Origin: Elusimicrobiota bacterium
GTDB lineage: Bacteria; Elusimicrobiota; Elusimicrobia; Elusimicrobiales; UBA9959
Length of the DNA stretch: 11,872 bases
NCBI GenBank assembly: GCA_003482905.1
Contig: DMXM01000014.1
Span: 1-11,872, forward strand
Reading direction: 5' to 3'
Part shown: piece by piece, positions 1 through 6,395 of the stretch
Numbering within the stretch: the stretch's first letter is position 1
Layout: every line of letters starts with the position of its first letter
The notes under the pieces: model-generated
Told to the model about the DNA's origin: nothing
The model's database searches: none
The model's input: only the letters and a program-made list of their open reading frames with translations
Made by a program: the position numbers and the translations under genes

Positions 1-76
1 TGGCGCCCCCTAGGGGATTCGAACCCCTGATCTCTGCCTTGAAAGGGCAGCGTCCTAACCGCTAGACGAAGGGGGC
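1..76 (-). tRNA. tRNA-Glu (anticodon UUC)
   Basis: Read on the minus strand this folds into a complete 76-nt cloverleaf. The acceptor arms GCCCCCT and AGGGGGC pair perfectly, the anticodon stem is CTGCC/GGCAG with loop CTTTCAA (anticodon TTC, glutamate), and the T loop has GGTTCGAATCC. The 3' CCA is encoded in the DNA at positions 1-3, preceded by a G discriminator. The gene ends exactly at the window edge, so its downstream context and terminator are not visible. It is divergent from the membrane-protein gene starting at 188, and no convincing minus-strand promoter was found in the A/T-rich gap. Confidence 0.97.
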
Positions 77-110
77 GCATTGTGAACCTTTTACATAAAA
101 AAAGACGGCT

Positions 111-137
111 TTGAGACCGGCTTTTATTTAGTAGAAT
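111..137 (+). promoter_or_regulatory. possible promoter for the 188 gene
   Basis: TTGAGA (111-116) and TAGAAT (132-137) each match the sigma-70 consensus at five of six positions. The spacer is only 15 bp, shorter than the usual 16-18, so this is a weak call. It would give a leader of roughly 44 nt before the ATG at 188. Confidence 0.25.
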
Positions 138-187
138 ACCAGTCTACCAATTGCGGCGATAAATGTCAATTAAAGGCCTTTTACGTC

Positions 188-1021
188 ATGACGGAAGAAA
201 ATAACAGCCCTGAAACCAACCCTCCGCCGACGGAGGCGCAGCTGCGCGCCGAACTAGAGAGCGCGCGCAGCGGCAATAAGCTCCTGAGGATAGCGGCCAT
301 AGTGCTGGCGTCGCTTTTTCTGCTGTTGGCCGGCACGGCATTCTATATTTACAACAGAATCGAGCGGACAAAGGCCGCTTTCGAGGAGGCCTTTCAGGGG
401 GGGGCTTTCCCGTTCCCCGGCCATGCCTCGCAAACCACGATGCCGCCGGCAGGGGGTTCCCTGCCCGGTTCCGCTTCCATGCCGGCTTCAACCCTGGGGT
501 TGTTATCCGGTTCCATTTCCGGCCCCTCGCCAATGCCCCTCAACGTCCAGCAGGGGGAGGAAGTTTATGCCGCCCTGGCTAAATATGAGAACAGGCCCAT
601 TGTAAAAGAGTTTATCGCCGACCTGAAAAAGGACCCGGATATGGCGCGCGCTTTCGGCGAGAAAGATAAGGGCGGCAGCCCGCTTAAAGTGATGGCTTAT
701 ATCCAGAGCGCGAAAGGGATGGAGAAACTGGTGGCAAAGTACGCCATGCGCCCCGACTTTATGAAGCTGATGATGGACGTAATGAAGGATCCCGCGCTCA
801 GGCCCCTGCTGAAGAACGTCCCCGGGGGGCTGCCCCAGCCCGGGGCCGGCGGGCCGCCGCCCACCCGCGCGCAGCCCTCGCCCGGGCCTCAAGCGGAGCC
901 GGCCGGGGAAGACGGCGGCGTCAGCCTTACGCTGGACCCTTCCGCCATAAGCGGGACTCCCGCGGCCAAGCCGGCCCCCGCGCGCGCAAGAAAGGTCCCT
1001 CCGCCGATTGACAACCAATAA
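188..1021 (+). CDS. single-pass membrane protein of unknown function with Pro-rich flanks
   Basis: I do not recognise this 277-residue protein. It has a short polar N-terminus, one clear transmembrane helix (about residues 33-56), a Gly/Pro/Ser-rich low-complexity linker (about 70-118), a compact mostly helical charged segment (about 120-212, including Lys/Asp/Met-rich helices and the motif DPALRPLL), and a Pro/Ala-rich tail (about 213-277). The topology is probably N-in with the bulk in the periplasm, but this is inferred. Only a weak AAAGG (172-176) lies 11 nt before the ATG. The next gene, an M23 peptidase, starts 24 nt downstream, and the -35 box of that gene's likely promoter lies inside this gene's last codons. 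Its position ahead of a peptidase-bactofilin pair suggests an envelope or cell-shape role. The frame is firm and the function is unknown. Confidence 0.85.
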   Translation: MTEENNSPETNPPPTEAQLRAELESARSGNKLLRIAAIVLASLFLLLAGTAFYIYNRIERTKAAFEEAFQGGAFPFPGHASQTTMPPAGGSLPGSASMPASTLGLLSGSISGPSPMPLNVQQGEEVYAALAKYENRPIVKEFIADLKKDPDMARAFGEKDKGGSPLKVMAYIQSAKGMEKLVAKYAMRPDFMKLMMDVMKDPALRPLLKNVPGGLPQPGAGGPPPTRAQPSPGPQAEPAGEDGGVSLTLDPSAISGTPAAKPAPARARKVPPPIDNQ

Positions 1022-1037
1022 TATAATTAAGTCTAAT
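1008..1037 (+). promoter_or_regulatory. sigma-70-type promoter for the M23 peptidase gene
   Basis: A perfect TTGACA (1008-1013) is followed after 18 bp by TCTAAT (1032-1037), five of six matches to the -10 consensus. The expected transcription start is near 1044, only about 2 nt before the ATG at 1046. The -35 box overlaps the last codons of the preceding gene. A second -10-like TATAAT at 1022-1027 is only 8 bp from the TTGACA and is unlikely to pair with it. Confidence 0.6.
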
Positions 1038-1045
1038 AATATACT

Positions 1046-2026
1046 ATGTGGCTGAGAACACTAGAGCGCTTCTTTAAGAGCGCGGCAAAACCCGTAAGTA
1101 TATTCGTCATACCGCACAACGGCATGCCTTCCCTGCGTTTTAACCTGCCGGTGGTGTTCCTGATGCTGTTCGGCGTTTCCTGGACCATACTTACCGTCTG
1201 GTCAGGTTATATAGCCGGCCGCCACTTTGACTATTACGTCACCAAGGCGGATAACAAGATACTCCGCACCAAAATGGCCTACGTCTCCGAGCAGGTAGAA
1301 AAAGGGATGACCTACCTGGAGATGACCAAGCGCACCGACACCCAGCTGCGCAAGGTTCTTGGCATGGACGCCTCTTCCCTCGGCGGTGAGGAAGGGCTTG
1401 GCGGCCCGCAGGACACCGACCTGGCGGATTTCCGCCGCCTGCTCAACGCCAAGGCCTCCGAGATCAGGGAGACCACCCTGAACAATTCCATACAGAAGAT
1501 GCAGGAGGAGTCCCGCAAACGGCTTTCCAGCTATACGGAGATGACGCTTTATCTGGCCGACCGCCACAATAGCGTCCGCGCCACGCCTTCCATCTGGCCC
1601 ACCGAGGGAAGGATAACCTCTCCTTTCGGATACCGTTTTCACCCGCTCCACCTTGCCACCGAGTATCACAGCGGCATGGATATCGCTAATGAAGCCGGCA
1701 CGCCCATCTACGCGGCGGCCGACGGCGTGGTGCGCCACTCGGGCTGGGCGCACGGCTACGGCATGTGCGCCGTGGTGGACCACGGTTTCGGTTATTCCAC
1801 GCTTTACGGCCATATGAGCGAGATCTTGGGTAAAGAGGGCGCGCAGGTAAGGCGCGGGCAGATCATAGGCCGGATGGGCTCTACCGGCACGTCCACCGGC
1901 AACCACCTCCATTACGAGGTCTGGACCGGCGGCCTGCCCAAGGACCCCATGAAGTTCTTGCAGGTGGGCGGCAAGCATTCCGGCAATTTCGCGGGGTTAT
2001 TCGACGGCATGTTCGGCGGGCTGTAG
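1046..2026 (+). CDS. M23 family (LytM) zinc metallopeptidase, membrane-anchored
   Basis: This 326-residue protein is a probable peptidoglycan endopeptidase acting in the periplasm. It has a cytoplasmic N-terminus, a transmembrane helix (about 34-57), a charged, probably coiled-coil region (about 65-170), and a C-terminal M23 domain (about 185-305). The family motifs are complete: H208 and D212 (HSGMD) with H289 as zinc ligands, and H256 (YGH) and H287 (HLH) as catalytic histidines, so it is predicted to be active. A short Gly/Phe-rich tail follows. No Shine-Dalgarno sequence precedes the ATG, and a promoter positioned for a near-leaderless transcript lies just upstream. The bactofilin gene starts 14 nt downstream. 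Pairing of M23 peptidases with bactofilins is known, for example Csd1/CcmA in Helicobacter, where they shape the cell. The exact substrate bond is not deducible. Confidence 0.95.
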   Translation: MWLRTLERFFKSAAKPVSIFVIPHNGMPSLRFNLPVVFLMLFGVSWTILTVWSGYIAGRHFDYYVTKADNKILRTKMAYVSEQVEKGMTYLEMTKRTDTQLRKVLGMDASSLGGEEGLGGPQDTDLADFRRLLNAKASEIRETTLNNSIQKMQEESRKRLSSYTEMTLYLADRHNSVRATPSIWPTEGRITSPFGYRFHPLHLATEYHSGMDIANEAGTPIYAAADGVVRHSGWAHGYGMCAVVDHGFGYSTLYGHMSEILGKEGAQVRRGQIIGRMGSTGTSTGNHLHYEVWTGGLPKDPMKFLQVGGKHSGNFAGLFDGMFGGL

Positions 2027-2040
2027 GCTGACGGAGGAAT

Positions 2041-2463
2041 ATGGCGCTTTTTAAAAACACCAATATAAGTTTTGAAACCAAGAACGGCGATACGGTAATC
2101 GGCAACGAGGCTTACTTCCAGGGCACGCTTACGGCCAAGGGGTCGCTGCGTATCGACGGGCGGGTGGACGGCTCGATAGTCGACGCTAAGATCGTCACAG
2201 TGGGAAAATCCGGTAAGGTAAAAGGCGACATCTCCTGCGAGGTCTGCTACGTCTGCGGCGAAGTGAAAGGCAATATCACCGCGCTAGACCACATAGAGGC
2301 GCTTGCCGGCGCGCGCGTGGACGGCGATATGCGCGCCCCGCGCATAATGCTGGAAGAGGGCGCCACGTTCAACGGGAACTGCGCCATGGAGCCGGTCAAG
2401 AAGGCGGGGCGGGGCGAGCCCCATCCGGCTGTAAATCCCAAAACCGAGGCTAAACAACCATGA
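2041..2463 (+). CDS. bactofilin (polymer-forming cytoskeletal protein)
   Basis: This 140-residue protein has the bactofilin core (about residues 20-115), a right-handed beta-helix made of short repeating strands rich in G, V and D. The typical opening is visible in the segment with EAYFQGTLTAKGSLRIDGRVDG, interrupted by turns, and continues with GKVKGDI and GEVKGNI rungs. Short disordered ends flank the core, the C-terminal one being Lys/Pro-rich. Bactofilins self-assemble without nucleotide into filaments, often at the membrane, and position wall enzymes. The start is fixed by GGAGG at 2033-2037, a short 3 nt from the ATG. The stop overlaps the next start as ATGA (2460-2463), indicating translational coupling to the chaperone-like gene. 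Its neighbour, an M23 peptidase, is the classic partner. The family is certain. It is equivalent in type to bacA/ccmA genes, but orthology is not shown. Confidence 0.95.
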   Translation: MALFKNTNISFETKNGDTVIGNEAYFQGTLTAKGSLRIDGRVDGSIVDAKIVTVGKSGKVKGDISCEVCYVCGEVKGNITALDHIEALAGARVDGDMRAPRIMLEEGATFNGNCAMEPVKKAGRGEPHPAVNPKTEAKQP

Positions 2464-3152
2464 TCTCATTCTTCAACAAGTACAAAAGGGTAGTCTTCAC
2501 CGTAGTGGTGGTCATTTTTGTCGGTTCCATCTTCTTCGTAAGCGGCCAGGTGTTCACCACCTCCATGGATGCCGTAGCCGACGTGGGCGGCACCAAGATC
2601 CCCTATCAGCGCTTCCTTTCCCAGGTAAACCGCGTGATCAGCAGCTTCAAGGATTCCAGCACCGAAGTGAACGAGGCCATGATCAAGGGCGTGAAGCAGG
2701 AAGTTTTCCGCGAAATGATCATAGAAGAACTGCTCAGCCAGCAGGGCGCCAAGCTCGGCATGCGCGTGCCGGACTTCGAGGTTGCGGTGGAAGTGCAGAA
2801 CACCCCGCAGTTCCAGGAGAACGGGGCTTTCAGCCCGCGCGCCTATTTCCAGGCCGTCTACAACGAGTTCCACTTCTCCCCGTCCGAGTACGAGACCTGG
2901 CGCAAAAAGGCCAGGCTGGCGTCCAAGTTCAAGCAGTTCATCTACACCAGCGTAAAGGTGACCCCGGCCGAGGCGAAGGCCTATTACCAGGCCAAGAACA
3001 AGGACCTGAAGAATTTTGAGAAAGAGCGCCCCAAGTACACCGACGAGCTGGCCCGCGAAAAGTTCGCCAACCTCGCCAATTACCTGCTCCGGCAGCTTAC
3101 CACCCGCCAGGAGATAAAGAGTTACCTGGAACAGCGCGAACAGGGCCGTTAA
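2460..3152 (+). CDS. PpiD/SurA N-domain-like membrane-anchored periplasmic chaperone, no PPIase domain
   Basis: The 230-residue protein has one N-terminal transmembrane helix (about 10-30) followed by a SurA_N/PpiD-type helical domain. Family-like signatures are a DVGGTKIPYQRF strand-helix start (about 41-52), the helix REMIIEELLSQQGAKLGM (84-101), PDFEVAVEV, and the Fxxx-NGxFSPxxY segment (about 118-129). The C-terminus (166-230) is helical. Full PpiD is over 600 residues with a parvulin domain, and neither the length nor parvulin motifs are present here. It probably faces the periplasm as a holdase or folding helper, or as a scaffold partner for the peptidase; this is inferred. The ATG overlaps the bactofilin stop (ATGA), so translation is coupled. 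A long palindrome starts 8 nt after the stop codon. Confidence 0.8.
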   Translation: MISFFNKYKRVVFTVVVVIFVGSIFFVSGQVFTTSMDAVADVGGTKIPYQRFLSQVNRVISSFKDSSTEVNEAMIKGVKQEVFREMIIEELLSQQGAKLGMRVPDFEVAVEVQNTPQFQENGAFSPRAYFQAVYNEFHFSPSEYETWRKKARLASKFKQFIYTSVKVTPAEAKAYYQAKNKDLKNFEKERPKYTDELAREKFANLANYLLRQLTTRQEIKSYLEQREQGR

Positions 3153-3159
3153 GTATGGA

Positions 3160-3208
3160 AATGGGGACAGGCTACTTTTCCCACGGGGGAAAGTAGCCTG
3201 TCCCCGTT
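3160..3208. repeat. long near-perfect palindrome (REP/MITE-like or terminator hairpin)
   Basis: Positions 3163-3178 (GGGGACAGGCTACTTT) pair perfectly with 3190-3205 (AAAGTAGCCTGTCCCC). The stem continues inwards through one G-T wobble (3179/3189) and three GC pairs to a 3-nt loop (3183-3185), and outwards through a wobble and two A-T pairs. This is about 23 pairs in all. It fills almost the whole gap between the chaperone stop (3152) and the deacetylase ATG (3216). The following sequence is T-rich (GTTATTATTT) without a clean T-run, so it could terminate transcription only modestly. Its size and perfection suggest a dispersed palindromic repeat rather than a simple terminator. Confidence 0.75.
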
Positions 3209-3215
3209 ATTATTT

Positions 3216-3923
3216 ATGGAAAAGATACTCCTCCTGTGTTTTTCCTTGGCAGCGTTCGCAGGGCCTTGTCTGGCCGCCAATCCCTACGCCGGCAAGTTCT
3301 TCGCCTCGGGTGACCCCCAAAAAATGGAATTCGCCTTAACCTTCGACGACGGGCCGGGCTATATAACCGAAGACCTGCTGAAACTGCTGGAGCGGCACGG
3401 GGCCAAGGCCACGTTCTTTATGCCGGGCTCTTCCGCACGGGCTTACCCGGAGCTGGCAAAAAAGGTGCAGGCCGCCGGGCATTTGGTGGCCAACCATACG
3501 GATACGCATAAAAACTGGTTCAAGACCGGCAATGCCCCCGACCACAAGGCGGTTCTCTCGAGAGAGGTGGAGAAAGCCGGAGCGGCCCTAGAAAAGGCCA
3601 CCGGGGTACGCCCAACTATTTTGCGCATGCCCAACGGCTACGACAGGCCCTGGGTGCGCCAGGCGGCCGCCCGGCTGGGCTACACCCTGGTGAACTGGAC
3701 CTACGGCAGCGACTGGACCAGGATCCCGGAAGAGAAGATGACCGCGGAGTACCTGACGGCGCTCAAGCCCGGCGCCATCCTCCTGCTGCACGACGGCGGC
3801 GGGAAGGTTAAAGAGAAAAATCTGCGCATAGTGGAGGCGGTGCTGGCCGAGGCGAAAAAAAAGGGCCTCCGTCCGGTCCGTCTGGACGATCTGCTGGGCA
3901 TCAGGCAAGCGGCCGGCAGGTAG
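3216..3923 (+). CDS. polysaccharide deacetylase (NodB/CE4 family), secreted
   Basis: This 235-residue protein has a signal peptide (about 1-20, cleavage after PCLA) and a NodB homology domain. All five CE4 motifs can be seen: TFDDGP (42-47, catalytic base D44 and metal ligand D45), HTDTH (94-98, metal ligands H94 and H98), RMPNGYDRP (137-145), D166 in the SDW motif, and LHDGG (191-195, catalytic H192). It is therefore predicted to be an active metal-dependent deacetylase of N-acetylated sugars such as peptidoglycan or an exopolysaccharide; which one cannot be told. There is no Shine-Dalgarno sequence, and the ATG lies only 7 nt beyond a very stable palindrome. Its expression probably does not depend simply on read-through from the bactofilin operon. 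The closest function by context is wall modification alongside the M23 peptidase. Confidence 0.94.
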   Translation: MEKILLLCFSLAAFAGPCLAANPYAGKFFASGDPQKMEFALTFDDGPGYITEDLLKLLERHGAKATFFMPGSSARAYPELAKKVQAAGHLVANHTDTHKNWFKTGNAPDHKAVLSREVEKAGAALEKATGVRPTILRMPNGYDRPWVRQAAARLGYTLVNWTYGSDWTRIPEEKMTAEYLTALKPGAILLLHDGGGKVKEKNLRIVEAVLAEAKKKGLRPVRLDDLLGIRQAAGR

Positions 3924-3957
3924 GGCGGCCGGGGAAAATTGCCCGGGCAAAATGTTG

Positions 3958-3963
3958 TAGAAT
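3958..3963 (+). promoter_or_regulatory. possible -10 box for tRNA-Leu and downstream receiver gene
   Basis: TAGAAT matches five of six consensus positions and would start transcription near 3970, about 10 nt before the tRNA. No good -35 box lies at normal distance. TTGCCC at 3939-3944 is only 13 bp away and forms part of a short GC palindrome (3939-3950). Confidence 0.3.
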
Positions 3964-3979
3964 TAATACTGGTTTTGAC

Positions 3980-4066
3980 GGGCAAGTGGCGGAACTGGTA
4001 GACGCGCAGGTCTCAAAAACCTGTGATCTCACGGTCGTGAGGGTTCGATTCCCTCCTTGCCCACCA
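3980..4066 (+). tRNA. tRNA-Leu (anticodon CAA)
   Basis: This is an 87-nt class II tRNA with acceptor arms GGGCAAG and CTTGCCC, anticodon stem CAGGT/ACCTG with loop CTCAAAA (anticodon CAA, reading UUG leucine codons), a long variable arm typical of leucine tRNAs, T loop GGTTCGATTCC, discriminator A and an encoded CCA (4064-4066). A response-regulator gene follows after 30 nt with no terminator between, so the two are probably cotranscribed and separated by tRNA 3' processing. An open frame can be read through the tRNA into that gene, but this is coincidental. Confidence 0.97.
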
Positions 4067-4096
4067 CTTTATGACAGTCAGACCCGGGGGATGACC

Positions 4097-4480
4097 ATGG
4101 ATAAAATACGCGTACTGGTGGTGGATGATAATACTAACTTTCTGCAGCTGGCCCAGCTGGGCCTGGGCCCGGAGAAATACGAGGTCTTCACTTCCGCCGA
4201 CGGGCAGGACGGCTTTGACCAGGCCAAAAAGGTAAAGCCCGACGTTATCCTGCTGGACGTGATGATGCCGCACGTTTCCGGCCTTGAGCTGCTGCGCATG
4301 CTGCTTTCCGACGAGGACGTGCGCGCTATTCCCGTAATCGTAATAACGGCCAGCCACTTTGACTCCGCCATGGAAACGGTCTTTAAACAGGAGGGCAACG
4401 TTAAAAGCTTTATTCAAAAGCCCTGCCCCGTAAATATCCTGCGCGACAAGATAACCGAGGCGGTAAAGAAAGCGGATTAA
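4097..4480 (+). CDS. receiver-only response regulator (CheY-like)
   Basis: This 127-residue protein is a single receiver domain. The acidic pocket is D10/D11 (VVDDN), the phospho-acceptor is D54 (ILLDVMMP), the switch Thr is T84 and the conserved Lys is K108 (QKP), so phosphorylation should be possible. There is no output domain, so it would act by protein contact or phosphotransfer. I choose the ATG at 4097 because GGGGG (4086-4090) lies 6 nt upstream. The in-frame ATG at 4091 abuts that G-run, and the open frame further upstream is the tRNA-Leu gene. It is a clear paralogue of the minus-strand receiver at 6396-6770, sharing the DDN-NF, LDVMMP-VSG, T-SH and NVK-F--K blocks. It ends before a strong bidirectional terminator. 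No kinase is nearby. Confidence 0.93.
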   Translation: MDKIRVLVVDDNTNFLQLAQLGLGPEKYEVFTSADGQDGFDQAKKVKPDVILLDVMMPHVSGLELLRMLLSDEDVRAIPVIVITASHFDSAMETVFKQEGNVKSFIQKPCPVNILRDKITEAVKKAD

Positions 4481-4496
4481 AGCCCCCCGGTGGATA

Positions 4497-4532
4497 AAAA
4501 AAGAGAGGCGCTGTCCGGCGCCTCTCTTTTTT
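4497..4532. terminator. bidirectional Rho-independent terminator between convergent units
   Basis: The stem AAGAGAGGCGC (4501-4511) pairs perfectly with GCGCCTCTCTT (4518-4528) around a 6-nt loop. It is extended by an A-run on the left and a T-run on the right, which makes T-tracts on both strands. It sits between the convergent receiver gene (stop 4480) and the AI-2E-family gene (stop 4551 on minus), serving both units. Confidence 0.93.
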
Positions 4533-4550
4533 GTCTCCCCGGCCGCGGGG

Positions 4551-5627
4551 TCAGGTGTACGGAATGCTGATTCTCGTCGGTTCCGGCTTGGGCTTCCAGC
4601 GGAATTCGGTTTCCTGCAGCTCCACGGCTATCTGCACTATCTCTTTTATGATGCAGGTCACCGGGATAGAGAAGATCACTCCCCAGATACCGCCTATCTC
4701 GGCGCCGGCCATCAGCGCCAGCAGTATTATGGCGGGGTTAAGCTTTACGGCCTTCTTCATGATATAGGGCTGCAGGAACCAGTCGTCGAAGAAGCGGATG
4801 CCTGTGAAGAAAGCCAGGATCTTGATTATGGGCATCAGAGTGCCGAACTGCAGGTACGCCACTATGGAGGACAGCACTGCTCCGACGATGGCGCCCAGGT
4901 ACGGCACCAGGCTGGAGACGCCGATCAGAATGGCTATGGCGGCCGCGTAGTCCAGGTCCATTACCAGCAGGCCGGTAAAGGCGATGAGGAAGATAACGAA
5001 AGCTTCGGTAAGGATGCCGCGCAGATAATTGCCCAGGGAGGCGTCTATGCGCGACGCTATGTGCAGGATCAGTTCGGCGTGGCGCGACGGCAGGTGGTCT
5101 ATGAGGTAATCTATAATGCCGGCGCCGCCGATCAGCATAAAGAACGTTATGAACGGCACTATGAACAGCAGGGAAAGCGCCGGCAGCACCCCCAGCAGAA
5201 GCTGCGGCGCCGCCTCAAGGAGGTGGTCCAGTTTCGCTTCCAGCCGCAGGGAGGCTATAAAAGGGTAGTTCTTCACCAGTTTGGCGTTGAGATTCACCAC
5301 AAACTGCTGCATCCGCCCGGCGTATTCCGGCCAGGACTGCTGCAGCGACTCTATCTCGAACGAAAGGAAGTGGAACAGCAGGTAGACCACCATGAACAGC
5401 AGCGCCCCGGCGCCCAGGTAGAGGCCCGCCACGGCGAAGGCGCGTTTTATGCCGCGCACCTCGAAATATTTTATTACGGGGCTCAATATGTAGGCCAGCG
5501 CCGCGCTCAGGATAAAGGGGAAAATGGCGGCTTTGGCCAGCACCACAAAGTAGACCAGGGCCAGCCCGATAAAAGCCGGCAGCAGGAATTGTGTGTAGTT
5601 CTTCTTCTGTTGTATTTCAGCGGCCAT
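4551..5627 (-). CDS. AI-2E/PerM family membrane transporter
   Basis: This 358-residue polytopic membrane protein has the architecture of the AI-2E/PerM family (formerly UPF0118). It has paired N-terminal helices (about 13-32 and 34-53) and a third (about 64-88), a soluble amphipathic stretch (about 90-140), and then a C-terminal helix bundle (about 143-335). Conserved-type segments include SSLVPYLGAIVG (238-249), LQPYIM (285-290) and GGIWGVIFSIP (312-322). Family members have been implicated in AI-2 export or Na+(Li+)/H+ antiport; the substrate here cannot be assigned. The start is supported by AGGGG a few bases upstream, overlapping the stop of the cyclic-nucleotide-fold gene 7 nt away, so translation is likely coupled. 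It is the last gene of the minus-strand operon and is followed by the terminator at 4497-4532. Confidence 0.9.
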   Translation of the reverse strand: MAAEIQQKKNYTQFLLPAFIGLALVYFVVLAKAAIFPFILSAALAYILSPVIKYFEVRGIKRAFAVAGLYLGAGALLFMVVYLLFHFLSFEIESLQQSWPEYAGRMQQFVVNLNAKLVKNYPFIASLRLEAKLDHLLEAAPQLLLGVLPALSLLFIVPFITFFMLIGGAGIIDYLIDHLPSRHAELILHIASRIDASLGNYLRGILTEAFVIFLIAFTGLLVMDLDYAAAIAILIGVSSLVPYLGAIVGAVLSSIVAYLQFGTLMPIIKILAFFTGIRFFDDWFLQPYIMKKAVKLNPAIILLALMAGAEIGGIWGVIFSIPVTCIIKEIVQIAVELQETEFRWKPKPEPTRISIPYT

Positions 5628-5634
5628 ATGCCCC

Positions 5635-6117
5635 TTACGGCTTCTCTATCATGGCGCGCAGGCGCGCGGACATTATCTTGGCCAGCTGGGCGGCCAGGGT
5701 TACGCCTATGGCGGGCCGCGCGAACAGCAGGGATTCCATTTTTATCTTGAACAGCATGAAGACCTTGGTGTCCTCCAGCGCGTAGGCCGTGGCGGTGCGC
5801 GGCATTTCCTCCAGCAGCGCCATCTCGCCGAAGAATTCGCCTGGGTGCACCTCGGCGATGATCTCGCTCTTCTGCGTGGCCTGGTCCGTCCGGGCCAGGG
5901 CTATTTTGCCGGCGAAGACGATGAACAGCGCGCGGCCTATATCTCCCTGCGTAAAGATGGTCTCGCCTTTGAGATAGGTGCGCTCCTGCAGGCATTCCAG
6001 CACGTGGATGAGCTGGCGCTTCCTGATGCCGCCGAAGAGCCTGATGCCCTTAAGGAAGTCCAGCTTGCGTATTATTTCCTCGTCGTAGAGGCGGTTGAAG
6101 AGGTCTAGAAATTTCAT
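5635..6117 (-). CDS. cyclic nucleotide-binding-fold protein without output domain
   Basis: This 160-residue protein has a short helical N-terminus (1-25) and a CRP/PKA-type cNMP-binding beta-barrel (about 26-140). The phosphate-binding cassette is easy to see: FGEMALLEEMPRTATA (96-111), with E98 and R107 at the positions that bind ribose and phosphate in cAMP or cGMP binders, so ligand binding is plausible. The protein ends after the C-helix (about 137-158). There is no helix-turn-helix, so it is not a CRP-like transcription factor. It may regulate a partner such as the adjacent membrane protein; this is inferred. Its ATG directly abuts the stop of the upstream DUF948-like gene, and GGGGAAA in that gene supplies the SD. 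The ligand is unknown. Confidence 0.9.
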   Translation of the reverse strand: MKFLDLFNRLYDEEIIRKLDFLKGIRLFGGIRKRQLIHVLECLQERTYLKGETIFTQGDIGRALFIVFAGKIALARTDQATQKSEIIAEVHPGEFFGEMALLEEMPRTATAYALEDTKVFMLFKIKMESLLFARPAIGVTLAAQLAKIMSARLRAMIEKP

Positions 6118-6369
6118 CTATTTCCCCGTGAAAAGCCCGTAGACGGTCTGCGCCAGTTTAAACCAGCCCGAGGCGACCGCGCCGGAAACCTGTTTCACCG
6201 CGCCTATCACCGGGTCCAGGTCCGTCAGCTTGCCGTCGGCGTTCAAGGCCAGGAATTCCACCGCTTTGGCCGTGTGCCGCACCTGCCGCAGGGTCAGTAT
6301 GGCCTGCACCGACAGCGCCACAAAGGTCACCGTCACTATGACCGCGCAAACAATAAGTATGGTTTCCAT
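6118..6369 (-). CDS. small single-pass membrane protein, DUF948-like
   Basis: This 83-residue protein has an N-terminal transmembrane helix (about 3-26) followed by a polar helical region containing LRQVRHTAKAVEFLA (27-41) and a second amphipathic or weakly hydrophobic stretch (about 53-80). This pattern resembles DUF948 proteins, small N-anchored helical proteins of unknown role in many Gram-positive and some diderm bacteria. The similarity is by pattern only. A strong GGAGGAAC lies just upstream of the ATG. The downstream gene starts at the base after its stop, so they are certainly cotranscribed. It might be a membrane partner for the cyclic-nucleotide-fold protein or the AI-2E protein, but nothing in the sequence proves it. 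Confidence 0.8.
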   Translation of the reverse strand: METILIVCAVIVTVTFVALSVQAILTLRQVRHTAKAVEFLALNADGKLTDLDPVIGAVKQVSGAVASGWFKLAQTVYGLFTGK

Positions 6370-6395
6370 TTTAGTTCCTCCGGGTCTTCCCGATT

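Noticed and set aside
101..125. Apparent stem in the gap beside tRNA-Glu (AGACGGCT...AGACCGGCT)
   Set aside because: The two copies are direct, not inverted, so no terminator hairpin forms.
1022..1027. TATAAT as the -10 of the M23 gene promoter
   Set aside because: It is only 8 bp from the TTGACA and has no other -35 at a suitable distance. TCTAAT at 1032-1037 gives a normal 18 bp spacer.
1202..1978. Minus-strand open frame of 258 codons
   Set aside because: It is antisense to the M23 peptidase, whose catalytic motifs are complete. The His/Gly/Ala-rich composition is typical of a shadow in GC-rich DNA.
3986..4096. N-terminal extension of the receiver gene reading from within tRNA-Leu (MAELVDAQVSKTCDL...)
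   Set aside because: This is the translated tRNA sequence. The receiver domain begins at the ATG at 4097, which has its own G-rich ribosome binding site.
5061..5750. Plus-strand open frame of 229 codons
   Set aside because: It is antisense to the AI-2E-family and cNMP-fold genes, is rich in Gln/His/Arg as expected of a shadow frame, and has no start signal.
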